From Anaerocolumna cellulosilytica (GTDB lineage: Bacteria; Bacillota; Clostridia; Lachnospirales; Lachnospiraceae), in NCBI RefSeq assembly GCF_014218335.1, contig NZ_AP023367.1:3963501-4027500 (forward strand): 64,000 nucleotides of DNA. The letters run 5' to 3'. The notes beneath the pieces were generated by a model. The model worked only from the letters and a program-made list of their open reading frames with translations. It made no database searches and was not told the DNA's origin. Made by a program: the position numbers and the translations under genes. Shown in pieces: positions 17,882 to 28,096 of the stretch (its first letter is position 1; the number at the start of each line of letters is the position of its first letter).

Positions 17882-18364
17882 TTAACTGTTTATATAATTA
17901 ATAAGTCCTTCTGCTTTTATAATCTTTTGCATAAATTCTGGAAATGCCTGCCCTTGATAACTGGTATCCTTTGTAATATTATAAATCATACCATTATCAA
18001 AGTCGATTTCTACTTCATCTCCTGCTTCAATGGCTTTTGCTGCTTCAGGACATTCTATAATTGGAAGTCCGATATTAATAGCATTTCGATAAAATATTCT
18101 GGCAAAGGTCTCAGCGATTACACAATGAATCCCTGCTGCCTTAATGGCAATAGGTGCATGTTCTCTGGAGGAACCGCAGCCAAAATTCTTATTAGCGACC
18201 ATAATATCACCTAACTTAACCCTGCCAACAAATTCCGGATCAATGTCCTCCATACATTTTTTTGCTAATTCAGCCGGATCAGAGGAATTTAGATACCTTG
18301 CGGGTATAATAACATCTGTATCAACATTGTCTCCATATTTGTGTACCGTACCATGTGCTTTCAT
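17882..18364 (-). CDS. leuD: 3-isopropylmalate dehydratase small subunit
   Basis: This 160-residue protein begins with [20 protein letters not shown] and carries [19 protein letters not shown], the swivel-domain signature of LeuD. With LeuC it isomerises 2-isopropylmalate to 3-isopropylmalate. The length and the [20 protein letters not shown] segment match the archaeal/clostridial type of small subunit. The ATG at 18364 fits the family; a TTG four codons earlier is possible. Third gene of leuB-leuC-leuD. Confidence 0.95.
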   Translation of the reverse strand: MKAHGTVHKYGDNVDTDVIIPARYLNSSDPAELAKKCMEDIDPEFVGRVKLGDIMVANKNFGCGSSREHAPIAIKAAGIHCVIAETFARIFYRNAINIGLPIIECPEAAKAIEAGDEVEIDFDNGMIYNITKDTSYQGQAFPEFMQKIIKAEGLINYINS

Positions 18365-18476
18365 AGTTCTGTCCAATCCGCAGATATTTCTGCGGTAATA
18401 CCACTTTAAAAGATTGAAAGAATACTATTGTGGCTCCTTTCATAAAATTTTCTTTCAACCGCTTTGTTCCTCTACT

Positions 18477-19742
18477 TTATAAACCCAGTTCCTTAGGTCC
18501 TGAAATCTTGCCGGTTACGGCACTTGCCGCTGCTACCGCAGGACTAGCCAAATATACTTCAGATTCTACATGTCCCATACGTCCGACAAAATTACGGTTT
18601 GTCGTTGCTACTGCTCGTTCTCCTGCTGCAAGTATACCCATATGTCCGCCAAGACATGGACCGCAGGTGGGGGTGCTTACAACTGCTCCTGCCTTAATAA
18701 AGGTTGATAACAATCCCTCTTCCATTGCCTGCAAATAAATTGCCTGTGTTGCCGGGAATACAATTACACGCATACCCTTTGCAACCTTTCTTCCTGCAAG
18801 AACCTTAGCTGCTGTCCTTAAATCTTCAATTCTGCCATTGGTACAGGAACCAATTACCACCTGGTCTATCTTAATGTCTCCCACTTCGTCAATCGTTCGG
18901 GTGTTCTCCGGCAAATGTGGAAATGCTACTGTGGGTTTTAAAGCTGATAAATCAATAACATAAGTTTCATCATATACAGCATCGTCATCTGCTTCATAGA
19001 CCTTATAAGCTTTTGAAGAGTGTTCTTTTATGTATTCAAGAACTTTCTCATCTACCGGAAATATTCCATTTTTTGCTCCGGCTTCTATTGCCATATTTGC
19101 CATGGAAAAACGGTCATCCATGGTCAGATGGCTGATACCCTCTCCCGTAAATTCCATAGATTTATACAAAGCACCATCTACTCCGATTTTTCCGATAATG
19201 TGCAGAATAATATCTTTTCCGCTTACCCACTCAGCGGGTTTTCCTACCAGTTCAAACTTAAGAGCGGATGGTACCTTAAACCATGCCTTACCGGTTGCCA
19301 TTCCTGCTGCCATGTCCGTGCTTCCTACACCGGTGGAAAATGCCCCAAGTGCACCATAAGTACAGGTATGGGAATCGGCTCCTATCACTACATCACCTGC
19401 TACTACAAGCCCTTTTTCAGGTAATAATGCATGCTCAATCCCCATCTCACCAATTTCAAAATAATTGGTAATGTCATGCTCATAGGCAAAATCCCTTACA
19501 CATTTACAGTGTTCAGCCGATTTAATATCCTTATTGGGTGTGAAATGATCAGGAACCAAGGCGATTTTATCCTTATCAAAAACCCCATTGCCTTTAACCT
19601 TTTGCATTTCTTTAATGGCAACAGGCGCTGTCACGTCATTTCCCAAAACTAAATCCAAGTCTGCTTCAATTAACTGACCGGCAGTTACATTATCAAGTCT
19701 AGCATGAGCCGCCAATATCTTTTGGGTCATAGTCATTCCCAT
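18477..19742 (-). CDS. leuC: 3-isopropylmalate dehydratase large subunit
   Basis: This 421-residue aconitase-family protein starts [19 protein letters not shown]. The three [4Fe-4S] Cys ligands sit in VIGSCTNGR (one) and [12 protein letters not shown] (two). Other family blocks are [37 protein letters not shown] and [10 protein letters not shown]. With LeuD it catalyses the second step of leucine synthesis. The 421-residue length is the archaeal/clostridial type rather than the 470-residue enterobacterial type. A GGAGG site precedes the ATG. Confidence 0.96.
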   Translation of the reverse strand: MGMTMTQKILAAHARLDNVTAGQLIEADLDLVLGNDVTAPVAIKEMQKVKGNGVFDKDKIALVPDHFTPNKDIKSAEHCKCVRDFAYEHDITNYFEIGEMGIEHALLPEKGLVVAGDVVIGADSHTCTYGALGAFSTGVGSTDMAAGMATGKAWFKVPSALKFELVGKPAEWVSGKDIILHIIGKIGVDGALYKSMEFTGEGISHLTMDDRFSMANMAIEAGAKNGIFPVDEKVLEYIKEHSSKAYKVYEADDDAVYDETYVIDLSALKPTVAFPHLPENTRTIDEVGDIKIDQVVIGSCTNGRIEDLRTAAKVLAGRKVAKGMRVIVFPATQAIYLQAMEEGLLSTFIKAGAVVSTPTCGPCLGGHMGILAAGERAVATTNRNFVGRMGHVESEVYLASPAVAAASAVTGKISGPKELGL

Positions 19743-19823
19743 ATTCTATTCCTCCCTTTTCCTTCCATATATTGATTAGGGCTTTTGACACCTTAATCCT
19801 AGTTAATTGTAAATCGTTACTGT

Positions 19824-20909
19824 CTATCTTATTTCTTCTGCTATCAAATCACCCATTTTATCAGTGCCTACCAGTTTTTTTCCTTCTGATAATATGTCCA
19901 CTGTACGATATTCCTTTTTTAAGACTTTCTGAACTGCCGTTTCCACCGCTGCTGCTTCCTCCTCCAAGTCAAAGGAATAACGCAGCATCATGGCAGCAGA
20001 TAGTATAGTTGCTATTGGATTCGCCTTATTCTGACCTGCTATATCCGGTGCAGAGCCATGGCTTGGTTCATATAATCCTAGTTTGCTATTGCCAAGGCTT
20101 GCAGAGGATAACATTCCTATGGAACCAGTCACCATACTAGCTTCATCCGATAAGATATCTCCAAACATATTCTCAGTTAGGATTACATCGAATTGCCCTG
20201 GATTCTTTACCAACTGCATGGCACAATTATCTACTAACATATCACTTAGTTCTACATCCGGATAATCCGCTGACACTTCTTTAACAACCTGTCTCCAAAG
20301 TCTGGAAGTGTCTATTACGTTAGCCTTGTCAACACTACAGACTTTCTTCTTTCGCTTTCTGGCTATTTCAAACCCCCACTTTGCAATTCGTCGTATTTCT
20401 TCTTCATCATAAGCCAAGGTATCGTACGCTTTTCGCAGTCCATTTTCCTCATAGGTTTTTCGCTCTCCAAAATAGAGTCCTCCGGTTAGCTCTCTGACTA
20501 CTACAAAGTCGAAACCTTCTCGGATAATTTCATCTCGTAAGGGACAGGCAGCTTTTAGTTCCTCAAACAATAGGGCAGGACGCAGATTAGCAAAAAGTTC
20601 AAGCCCCTTTCTTAACTGAAGCAAACCGGCTTCAGGACGCTGGTTCGGAGGCAGGGAATACCAATTGGATTGTCCTACATGACCGCCTACTGCACCTAAA
20701 AGGACAGAATCACTTTTCTTCGCAGTCTCCAAAGCCTCTTCTGTTAATGGCACACCTGTTGCATCAATGGAAACACCACCCATTAAAACCTCTGTATAAC
20801 AGAATTGATGTCCATATTTTTTCCCCACCGTATCTAACACTTTTTTTGCTTCCCGGATGATTTCAGGACCGATACCATCCCCCGGTATAACTGCTATGTT
20901 ATATTTCAT
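19824..20909 (-). CDS. leuB: 3-isopropylmalate dehydrogenase
   Basis: This 361-residue beta-decarboxylating dehydrogenase starts [18 protein letters not shown] and carries [43 protein letters not shown] and [20 protein letters not shown], the NAD-type LeuB signatures. It converts 3-isopropylmalate to 2-isocaproate (4-methyl-2-oxopentanoate). First gene of leuBCD; leuA is not in the window. A LysR-type regulator is transcribed divergently from a 117-bp shared spacer. Confidence 0.96.
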   Translation of the reverse strand: MKYNIAVIPGDGIGPEIIREAKKVLDTVGKKYGHQFCYTEVLMGGVSIDATGVPLTEEALETAKKSDSVLLGAVGGHVGQSNWYSLPPNQRPEAGLLQLRKGLELFANLRPALLFEELKAACPLRDEIIREGFDFVVVRELTGGLYFGERKTYEENGLRKAYDTLAYDEEEIRRIAKWGFEIARKRKKKVCSVDKANVIDTSRLWRQVVKEVSADYPDVELSDMLVDNCAMQLVKNPGQFDVILTENMFGDILSDEASMVTGSIGMLSSASLGNSKLGLYEPSHGSAPDIAGQNKANPIATILSAAMMLRYSFDLEEEAAAVETAVQKVLKKEYRTVDILSEGKKLVGTDKMGDLIAEEIR

Positions 20910-20972
20910 ATCTTGCCCTTCTCCTTTTCGTTCACTATATTTATTGCTATTTTACCATAATCTTTGATATAA

Positions 20973-21001
20973 TTGAAATACATATAAAGAATATCTACTA
21001 T
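20973..21001 (+). promoter_or_regulatory. Promoter of the LysR-type regulator
   Basis: TTGAAA (20973-20978) and TACTAT (20996-21001) are 17 bp apart, 26 bp upstream of the ATG. On the other strand a TAAAAT at about 20952 with a weak TTCAAT -35 could serve leuB, so divergent promoters would overlap here, as is usual for LysR-controlled operons. Confidence 0.55.
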
Positions 21002-21026
21002 AACTTGAAGTTATGAAAGGAACATT

Positions 21027-21968
21027 ATGGACTTTAATTTAACCAATTATAAAATCTTTAACACCGTTGCTTCTACAGGCAATATCTCACATGCTGCTAA
21101 AGAATTGTATATCAGTCAACCTGCTATCAGTAAAGCTATTAGTAAACTTGAAGAAAGTTTAGGTGTTCCCTTATTTATAAGATCTTCGAGGGGTGTACGT
21201 CTTACAGGAGAAGGAGAAATATTATATGAATATACCAAATCTGCTTTTCTCACCCTTTCTCAAGGGGAACGAAACCTCCGCCGAATTCATGAACTTGGAA
21301 TGGGGCACCTGCGCATCGGAGTCAGTGCTACTCTATGCAAATATATTCTGCTGCCATATTTAAAAAACTTCGTTCTAACCTATCCCCATGTAAAAGTTTC
21401 CATTGAATGTCAATCTACCTTTAAAACTCTTGAACTTTTGGAGCAGAATAAAATTGATATAGGATTAATCGGACTTCCGGAAGATCTTAAAAATCTGGAT
21501 TTTTATCCCGTCAAAAAAATTGAAGATATTTTTGTGGCTACTAAATCTTATTTAGAAAATTTAAGACTAAGGGAATCTTCTGTAATGCCAGCTTATAGCT
21601 CTATCAATAACGAAAGCATCTCCCTGCCCTCTTCTTTCATTTTTAAAACTGCTAATATTATGCTATTGGATGAAAAAAATATGACCAGATTGTTTATAGA
21701 TAATTATTTTACCAAAAATCAGATTGAAACAAATCAAATTCTTGAGATCAGTAACATGGATTTGTTAATAGAATTTGCAAAGATAAGTCTTGGTGTATCC
21801 TGTGTAATAAAAGAATTCGTTGAGACAGAGCTAAAGCAGGAGCTTTTGGTGGAAATCCCTCTAGAAAATCCCTTAAAAGCCAGAGAAATCGGCTTTGCTT
21901 ATAAAAAATCTGCACAGTTAACACAGACCTTAGAAAAATTTATACAGTTTTATAGAACCACCTCTTAA
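21027..21968 (+). CDS. LysR-family transcriptional regulator
   Basis: This 313-residue protein has an N-terminal helix-turn-helix (NYKIFNTVASTGNISHAAKE, then QPAISKAISKLEESLGVPLF) and a periplasmic-binding-like effector domain starting near MGHLRIGVSATLCKYILLPY. Its position, divergent from leuBCD across a short spacer, makes it the likely regulator of leucine synthesis, by analogy with other LysR genes next to leu operons. The effector cannot be read from sequence. Confidence 0.85.
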   Translation: MDFNLTNYKIFNTVASTGNISHAAKELYISQPAISKAISKLEESLGVPLFIRSSRGVRLTGEGEILYEYTKSAFLTLSQGERNLRRIHELGMGHLRIGVSATLCKYILLPYLKNFVLTYPHVKVSIECQSTFKTLELLEQNKIDIGLIGLPEDLKNLDFYPVKKIEDIFVATKSYLENLRLRESSVMPAYSSINNESISLPSSFIFKTANIMLLDEKNMTRLFIDNYFTKNQIETNQILEISNMDLLIEFAKISLGVSCVIKEFVETELKQELLVEIPLENPLKAREIGFAYKKSAQLTQTLEKFIQFYRTTS

Positions 21969-22043
21969 GGGAATAAACATCCGGTACACATTATAAGAAT
22001 CTGCATATTATGAAGATAATAACAGATTCCTCAAAAGGCAGAT

Positions 22044-22538
22044 ATGATAGTATTTAATTCTTATTCAGGAACTATACTAACAATTGAAGATATTCAGTTG
22101 GATTCCAGAGAATCCTTTGGCTGCAATAAATTGATTACTATTGAAGACCAGGACAAAAATATTATTGATTTAATCGTTACCCCCGGAACCTATTTTGTTG
22201 ATTTAGCCATGGCTGAGGAAGGGGATACAATTACTGCTTATTTCGACGCAAATGCACCTGTTCCTTTAATTTATCCCCCCAGATTCCGTGCCCTGATAAT
22301 TATCGTGGGTACAGATGAAGTCAATTCTAAAGTTGACTATTTCAACCGTCAATTATCAAGCAGTGACGGTATGCTCCGATTAAACATCTCTGATACGACC
22401 ATAATTATACTTCAGAACGGCCAGCCATTTTATCAAGATCCAGGCAATCATTTTCTCATTGTCTTGTATGGTCCTTCAACCCGAAGCATACCTGCTCAGA
22501 CAACCCCCTACACTATAATTGTATTATGCCAAGAGTAA
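22044..22538 (+). CDS. Conserved hypothetical protein, beta-rich
   Basis: I do not recognise this 164-residue protein. It has no signal peptide, membrane helix or Cys-rich motif. The pattern of short alternating strands (SGTILTIEDIQLD, LITIEDQDKNIIDLIV, TPGTYFVDLAMAEEGDTITA, LIIIVGTDEV) suggests a small barrel or beta-sandwich in two halves. An AAAAGGCAGAT site precedes the ATG, and a hairpin follows the stop. It lies 75 bp after the LysR gene on the same strand and may share its transcript. Confidence 0.6.
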   Translation: MIVFNSYSGTILTIEDIQLDSRESFGCNKLITIEDQDKNIIDLIVTPGTYFVDLAMAEEGDTITAYFDANAPVPLIYPPRFRALIIIVGTDEVNSKVDYFNRQLSSSDGMLRLNISDTTIIILQNGQPFYQDPGNHFLIVLYGPSTRSIPAQTTPYTIIVLCQE

Positions 22539-22585
22539 CCCAGTAATAAGATACTGTTGCAATTAAGACTGGCAAACAGTGGAAA

Positions 22586-22628
22586 CTCTATGTTTCAACC
22601 AGCAGTACATTAGGAAAAAAACATAGAG
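22586..22628 (+). terminator. Terminator after the hypothetical gene at 22044
   Basis: CTCTATGTTT and AAACATAGAG form a 10-bp stem with a 23-nt A-rich loop, followed by CTTCTTCTG on the plus strand. The poor U-run makes it a moderate candidate. Confidence 0.5.
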
Positions 22629-22735
22629 CTTCTTCTGTTATAAATTTTAGTTTTTTACAATACTGTTCGTATAGTTCCTATATTAAAGAATATTAACTAG
22701 ATAACTCATACCAGATTATCAGTTTAGTTCCGACT

Positions 22736-23815
22736 TTATAGCATGTATTTTTTATAAGTATCAAAGGCAGATGGCAAGGTATATACTTCTTCGATTTCTT
22801 TTCTGTCTGCCCATACTAAGCTTTCCAGCCAGATATCATGATTGGTTGAAGTTTCATTTACAATTTCATCGTCGGGCAGTACAATAAGATATCCCATCAT
22901 ATGCCACTCAATATGAGAAAATATATGCTTTCCTGCTCCAAGGGGTTCTATCGATTCAAACCGGACACCTGCTTTAATTAAATACTCCTCTACAACTTCT
23001 ATAAGACACCTTCCCTCTACATAGGGCAACTCCCATAGACCTGCTAGTAGTCCCTTGGAGGGTCGTTTTTGCAATGCATATTTTCCTGCCTTTTTAAAAA
23101 CCAGTAGAGTTTTTTCCTCCAGCTTCCTGGGCTTTTTTTCCGGTTTAACAGGAATCTTCATTTCATTCTTATTTTTGTACCCCTGACACAGATGTACCAC
23201 CGGACATTTCTGGCACAAAGGTTTGCCTCCTGGAATGCATACCGTAGCTCCAAGTTCCATAATTGCCTGGTTAAAATCACCCGGCCTTTCTAAAGGCATT
23301 ATCTCGCGCAAATCCTGCTCCAATGTACTTTTTACTTTGCTGCTGGTAATATCATCAAAGCTGTTGGCAAGACGTTTCATAACCCGCAGTACATTGCCGT
23401 CTACTGCCGGTTCCGGTATCTGAAAGGCAATGGATGCAATTGCTCCTGCTGTATACGTGCCGATGCCAGGAAGCTTTAGTAAAGCCTGATAATCAGCCGG
23501 CATAACACCGTCATAGTCTTCAAGCAAATGCTTAGCAGCCTTTTGTAGATTTCTGGCACGGTTATAATACCCCAGTCCTTCCCACAATTTTAGAAGTTTT
23601 TCCTCTGGTACCTCTGCAAGCGCTTTTATATCGGGCAAATCTTTTATAAATCTTTCAAAATATGCTTTTACTGCTTCAACTCTCGTTTGCTGTAGCATTA
23701 TTTCAGATATCCACACAAAATAGGGTTTGGGATTGGATCTCCAGGGTAATATTCTTGCATTCAAATCATACCAATCCAGTAAATACTCGATTGTATCCGA
23801 ATAGTTATATGTCAT
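22736..23815 (-). CDS. mutY: A/G-specific adenine glycosylase MutY
   Basis: This 359-residue protein has WRSNPKPYFVWISEIMLQQT with the catalytic Glu, the helix-hairpin-helix LLKLPGIGTYTAGAIASIAF, the catalytic Asp in AVDGNVLRVMKR, and a [4Fe-4S] site spaced C-x7-C-x2-C-x5-C around residue 195-213. A C-terminal Nudix-like domain (from about 230) recognises 8-oxoG opposite A. It removes adenine mispaired with 8-oxoguanine. The ATG at 23815 is chosen because GGAG lies inside the four-codon longer frame. Confidence 0.93.
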   Translation of the reverse strand: MTYNYSDTIEYLLDWYDLNARILPWRSNPKPYFVWISEIMLQQTRVEAVKAYFERFIKDLPDIKALAEVPEEKLLKLWEGLGYYNRARNLQKAAKHLLEDYDGVMPADYQALLKLPGIGTYTAGAIASIAFQIPEPAVDGNVLRVMKRLANSFDDITSSKVKSTLEQDLREIMPLERPGDFNQAIMELGATVCIPGGKPLCQKCPVVHLCQGYKNKNEMKIPVKPEKKPRKLEEKTLLVFKKAGKYALQKRPSKGLLAGLWELPYVEGRCLIEVVEEYLIKAGVRFESIEPLGAGKHIFSHIEWHMMGYLIVLPDDEIVNETSTNHDIWLESLVWADRKEIEEVYTLPSAFDTYKKYML

Positions 23816-23920
23816 AGTTATCTCCATTCTTCCAAAACTCTGCGAATCCGGGAGTAATCTGTCAACAACTACATATAGAGAATGTACTTGTTCACACGTA
23901 AACCAAGATGTTAGTGAAAA

Positions 23921-23979
23921 TAAACCCCTGTCTTTCCTGCAAGGTTTAACCTACTTACAATGGAAAGACATGGGGTTTA
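23921..23979 (-). terminator. Terminator of ilvN-ilvC
   Basis: TAAACCCC-TGTCTTTCC pairs with GGAAAGACA-TGGGGTTTA, with one bulged base, around a 24-nt loop. It lies 40 bp past the ilvC stop codon and also faces the mutY start. Confidence 0.65.
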
Positions 23980-24019
23980 TCAATTATCTATTTTATGTTA
24001 TCGATACAACTAATTTGTT

Positions 24020-25048
<1,029 letters not shown>

Positions 25049-25133
25049 TTAAATTATTATGAACAAAGAGTATCCTCTTTGAAATAATCACATCTTTACT
25101 TATTTAACTTGTTAAAGTATCCCCTTAACAATA

Positions 25134-25153
25134 ACGTTCGGCATGCCGAACGT
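25134..25153. repeat. Perfect 20-bp palindrome between ilvN and ilvC
   Basis: ACGTTCGGCATGCCGAACGT is self-complementary with no spacer. No U-run follows on either strand, so a protein-binding operator or an RNA-processing stem is more likely than a terminator. It is G+C-rich in an AT-rich gap. Confidence 0.6.
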
Positions 25154-25181
25154 ATATACTGTCTATGCTTTACTTTTTAAA

Positions 25182-25685
25182 TCAATCATCCAGATAATCC
25201 GCTATATCGCCTGAACCTCTGGTTAACCCTGTAATACCTGTGCGAACCATTTCTTTAATGGTATAGCCTTCCAGTAATTTTATAAAAGCATCTATCTTAG
25301 CCTGATTCCCCGTAAGTTCAATCATCAGGGATTCCAAAGCTACATCTACTATCTTTGCCCTGAAAATATCAGCAACTGCAATAATTGCCTGTCTCTCTTT
25401 AACTGTAGACAGGACTTTTACCAATATCAACTCTCTGCAAACGGATTCGTCAGGTAAAAGTTCCTTTACTTCCTTGACATCTTCCAATTTTAACAGTTGC
25501 TTCCTGATTTGTTCCAAAATCTGATCATCCCCGTTGACTACTACAGTCATTCGGGAAAAAACCGGGTTCTCTGTCTCACCTACTGTAAGACTGTCAATAT
25601 TGTAGCCTCTCCTGCTGAATAACCCGGAAACACGGCTTAATACACCTGCCGTATTATCCACCAGGATGGATAATACCATCTTCAT
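25182..25685 (-). CDS. ilvN: Acetolactate synthase small (regulatory) subunit
   Basis: This 167-residue protein has the ACT domain LSILVDNTAGVLSRVSGLFS followed by RRGYNIDSLTVGETE, and the C-terminal IlvH/IlvN domain with ELTGNQAKIDAFIKLL. It confers valine feedback control on the catalytic subunit. No ilvB is adjacent; ilvN stands directly before ilvC. A GGAGG site and a near-consensus promoter precede it. Confidence 0.95.
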   Translation of the reverse strand: MKMVLSILVDNTAGVLSRVSGLFSRRGYNIDSLTVGETENPVFSRMTVVVNGDDQILEQIRKQLLKLEDVKEVKELLPDESVCRELILVKVLSTVKERQAIIAVADIFRAKIVDVALESLMIELTGNQAKIDAFIKLLEGYTIKEMVRTGITGLTRGSGDIADYLDD

Positions 25686-25726
25686 TTTGGACCTCCTGTC
25701 ATTTCTTTTGTATATAAATTGTATTC

Positions 25727-25755
25727 ATTGTAACAATATGAATATAAATTGTCAA
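25727..25755 (-). promoter_or_regulatory. Sigma-A promoter of ilvN-ilvC
   Basis: On the minus strand TTGACA (25755-25750) and TACAAT (25732-25727) are exactly 17 bp apart, about 40 bp before the ilvN ATG. The short leader leaves no room for a T-box, so control probably acts at the promoter or between the two genes. Confidence 0.8.
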
Positions 25756-25840
25756 TATTTAAAACTTGATATTTCATGGGGTTTTTTGGATTTTAACTTC
25801 AATTTGGTTACATCTTAACGCATTTGATACCCTTAAATCG

Positions 25841-26800
25841 TTATAGAATTAGCAATAATCCAAGGTTTCTTAAAAATCCAGACTTCAAATATCCATGTTT
25901 CATCACCACAGCCCGACGCAAAATCCAGTTGTAATTGTAAAGATTAGCAAATGTATAAATTTGCAGTTTTTGCTGTGGCTCTAACTCTTTATGGTACATC
26001 CTGTAAAATGTACCTGCCTGCTTTACTGTGGATAGCAAGGTTTCACGTTGCTCTTTAAACGATAGAATACGTTTTTCAACATAACCTATAAAATTCTGGT
26101 CTCCCACCAAATTATTCCCATGCTGCCGATATGCCATTGTTGCCTTGTGCAGATATCCTATATTGCCGCAGCTTGCTGCTATCAGACCAATCCACCAGTC
26201 ATGGTAACGGATATGCATATGTGACTTTACAGTTACCTTACTTGCTAAAGAATAATTAATCATAGTAGTACAACCAATCAATTTATTTTCCATAAGCAGA
26301 TGAGGCAAATCTAATTTTTTTGTATCTAAGTGATTGGAGTGGTGAAACGAAGGGTGTATTGTCATCAACGCAGAATCTACTACATTAACATCTGTAAAAA
26401 CTGCTGCCGGTATGCTTCTTCCATGTTTTTTTTCTAGTTTCAGCATACAGCTTACGGTGTCTGCTATTTTATTCGAATACCAGACATCGTCCTGATCACA
26501 GAACATAAAATAAGAGTCGTTGGTACGATCCCCTTCATTAACTACATAGCAGAGACCATTCAAAAAGTTATGCGTTACACCCAGATTCCTGCTGTTTTTT
26601 ATATACTTTATTTTATCCGGATAATCTATCTGATGCTTTCTGACTATGCTTTGTGTTTCATCCGTAGAACCGTCATCAAATACCCATAAAATCCAATTAG
26701 TATAGTCATTATTGAGTATCGATTCTAATTGTTCTCCAATGAATTTGCCGCCATTATAAGCCGCCATAATAATGTTAACATACTTCATTCTCTGCTCCAT
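25841..26800 (-). CDS. Family 2 glycosyltransferase (rhamnosyltransferase-like)
   Basis: This 319-residue GT-A protein starts VNIIMAAYNGGKFIGEQLES, with DDGSTDET for nucleotide-sugar contact and FMFCDQDDVWYSNKIADTVS containing the metal-binding acids. The latter pattern is typical of RgpB-like rhamnosyltransferases. It has no clear membrane helices and probably works at the inner membrane face on a cell-surface polysaccharide. Donor and acceptor are unknown. It lies 40 bp after a second GT2 gene on the same strand. Confidence 0.82.
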   Translation of the reverse strand: MEQRMKYVNIIMAAYNGGKFIGEQLESILNNDYTNWILWVFDDGSTDETQSIVRKHQIDYPDKIKYIKNSRNLGVTHNFLNGLCYVVNEGDRTNDSYFMFCDQDDVWYSNKIADTVSCMLKLEKKHGRSIPAAVFTDVNVVDSALMTIHPSFHHSNHLDTKKLDLPHLLMENKLIGCTTMINYSLASKVTVKSHMHIRYHDWWIGLIAASCGNIGYLHKATMAYRQHGNNLVGDQNFIGYVEKRILSFKEQRETLLSTVKQAGTFYRMYHKELEPQQKLQIYTFANLYNYNWILRRAVVMKHGYLKSGFLRNLGLLLIL

Positions 26801-26840
26801 CCCTGTAAATTATATCAACCTTAAATATCGCTTAAATAAT

Positions 26841-27854
26841 TCATTTTATATCATCTTCCCAATATCCAGGATTCATACTTAGTTTCTTAATAAATTCCAA
26901 AGGTAACTTTTTAAAATTTCTTCCGGCCTTATATCCAAAATACTTAAAAGCACTTTGCAGAATTAAGTCCGGAATCAAATAATACTTTCCTTCTTTGCAT
27001 AAATAATTTAAAGTCCGCTTTACTAACTTGATGCCTTCATTTTCCGACTTTACCGCTTTAAATATTTCTCTATACTGTTCCTGCGATACGGCTAAATCAA
27101 AATTCCTTTTAAACTGCTGTCTGTAGTTATAAACATGGGAATGATATACCCTTGCATCTGCCTGATATGCAATAGAATAGCCAGCTCTAATAATCCCGGC
27201 TGCCATAATCATATCTTCATTAAAAATGGTCTTTAATACAAAGCCACCCAGTTCCTCATAAACCTTTTTACGATAAACTGCACATACATTGGAACAAAAA
27301 TAGGTCTTTATTCCAAGAATCGGTAAGTCTTTCTCTGACTTTAAGTAACTTTCTAAGGGATAATTAAACTCTCTGGTATAACTTTCAATTATTCCGGATT
27401 TGGGGTTAGGTAGCTGTCTGGCATAGGCTGCGGCTACTGCCTTCTCTTTAAAAGGTACGATTAAATTTTCGATTAAATGACTGTCAGCAGGCACCGCATC
27501 CTGAGTCATAAACACAACAAATGCAGCATTTGATAATGACGCTCCTAAATTTCTTGTTCCGCCATGGTCAAAGTCAGCCTTTTTTACGGCTGTATAATGT
27601 ATGTTACAATCCTCTGTCTTAAGACTTTTTACAAAATCAATAGCTTCTCTGGAGGAAATAGCCGCCGCACTGTCTGCCGGCTCTTCCAAGGTATGAAGCA
27701 AAAATATAGTATTCGGCTTTCTGCTCTGTTTCACTAATCGCTCTATTAACTGCCTGAATTTTCCATCCGGTTTATAAACCGGAATAATAACATCTATTTT
27801 TTCATTTTCTTGACTATCAGGTGCATCTATTAACCATTCTTTTGTCTCTTCCAT
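26841..27854 (-). CDS. Family 2 glycosyltransferase
   Basis: This 337-residue GT2 protein has IDVIIPVYKPDGKFRQLIER, then FDHGGTRNLGASLSNAAFVV and FMTQDAVPADSHLIENLIVP with the acidic metal site, and a later FNEDMIMAAGIIRAGYSIAY acceptor loop. This pattern resembles rhamnosyltransferases that extend surface polysaccharides. The start at 27854 follows AAAGGG by 11 bp; an out-of-frame ATG lies between. The leader is shared with spoIIIAD. Confidence 0.82.
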   Translation of the reverse strand: MEETKEWLIDAPDSQENEKIDVIIPVYKPDGKFRQLIERLVKQSRKPNTIFLLHTLEEPADSAAAISSREAIDFVKSLKTEDCNIHYTAVKKADFDHGGTRNLGASLSNAAFVVFMTQDAVPADSHLIENLIVPFKEKAVAAAYARQLPNPKSGIIESYTREFNYPLESYLKSEKDLPILGIKTYFCSNVCAVYRKKVYEELGGFVLKTIFNEDMIMAAGIIRAGYSIAYQADARVYHSHVYNYRQQFKRNFDLAVSQEQYREIFKAVKSENEGIKLVKRTLNYLCKEGKYYLIPDLILQSAFKYFGYKAGRNFKKLPLEFIKKLSMNPGYWEDDIK

Positions 27855-27905
27855 TAATGGTCATACCCTTTCTGGTACCTGCAAATTTTGATTCGCAGAC
27901 ACAAA
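27855..27905 (-). repeat. Leader element shared with spoIIIAD
   Basis: On the minus strand, about 48 bp ending in TTTGCAGGTA, CAGAAAGGG and ATG are roughly 79 percent identical by hand alignment to the segment before spoIIIAD (about 13590-13645). A weaker match stands before the ABC ATPase gene at 42372. Function unknown. Confidence 0.45.
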
Positions 27906-28009
27906 TTTATGTAAGAAATCGTTCTTATAGCACACGAAATCTTTATAAGTATATACTTTTAGCGCTTCCTTCTAAGTTAATCATACCGAAGTGTATGGCA
28001 ACTGTCAAG

Positions 28010-28064
28010 AAGGCTGTTCCAATCTTCACAAGCAATCCGCTTAGAGAATATTAGAAACAGCCTT
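28010..28064 (-). terminator. Possible terminator downstream of the htrA-like gene
   Basis: AAGGCTGTT and AACAGCCTT form a 9-bp stem with a long loop. The minus-strand copy ends CTTCTTG, a poor U-run, so strength is doubtful. Confidence 0.4.
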
Positions 28065-28096
28065 TTAAACACTATTACTGATATATAACTCGATAT

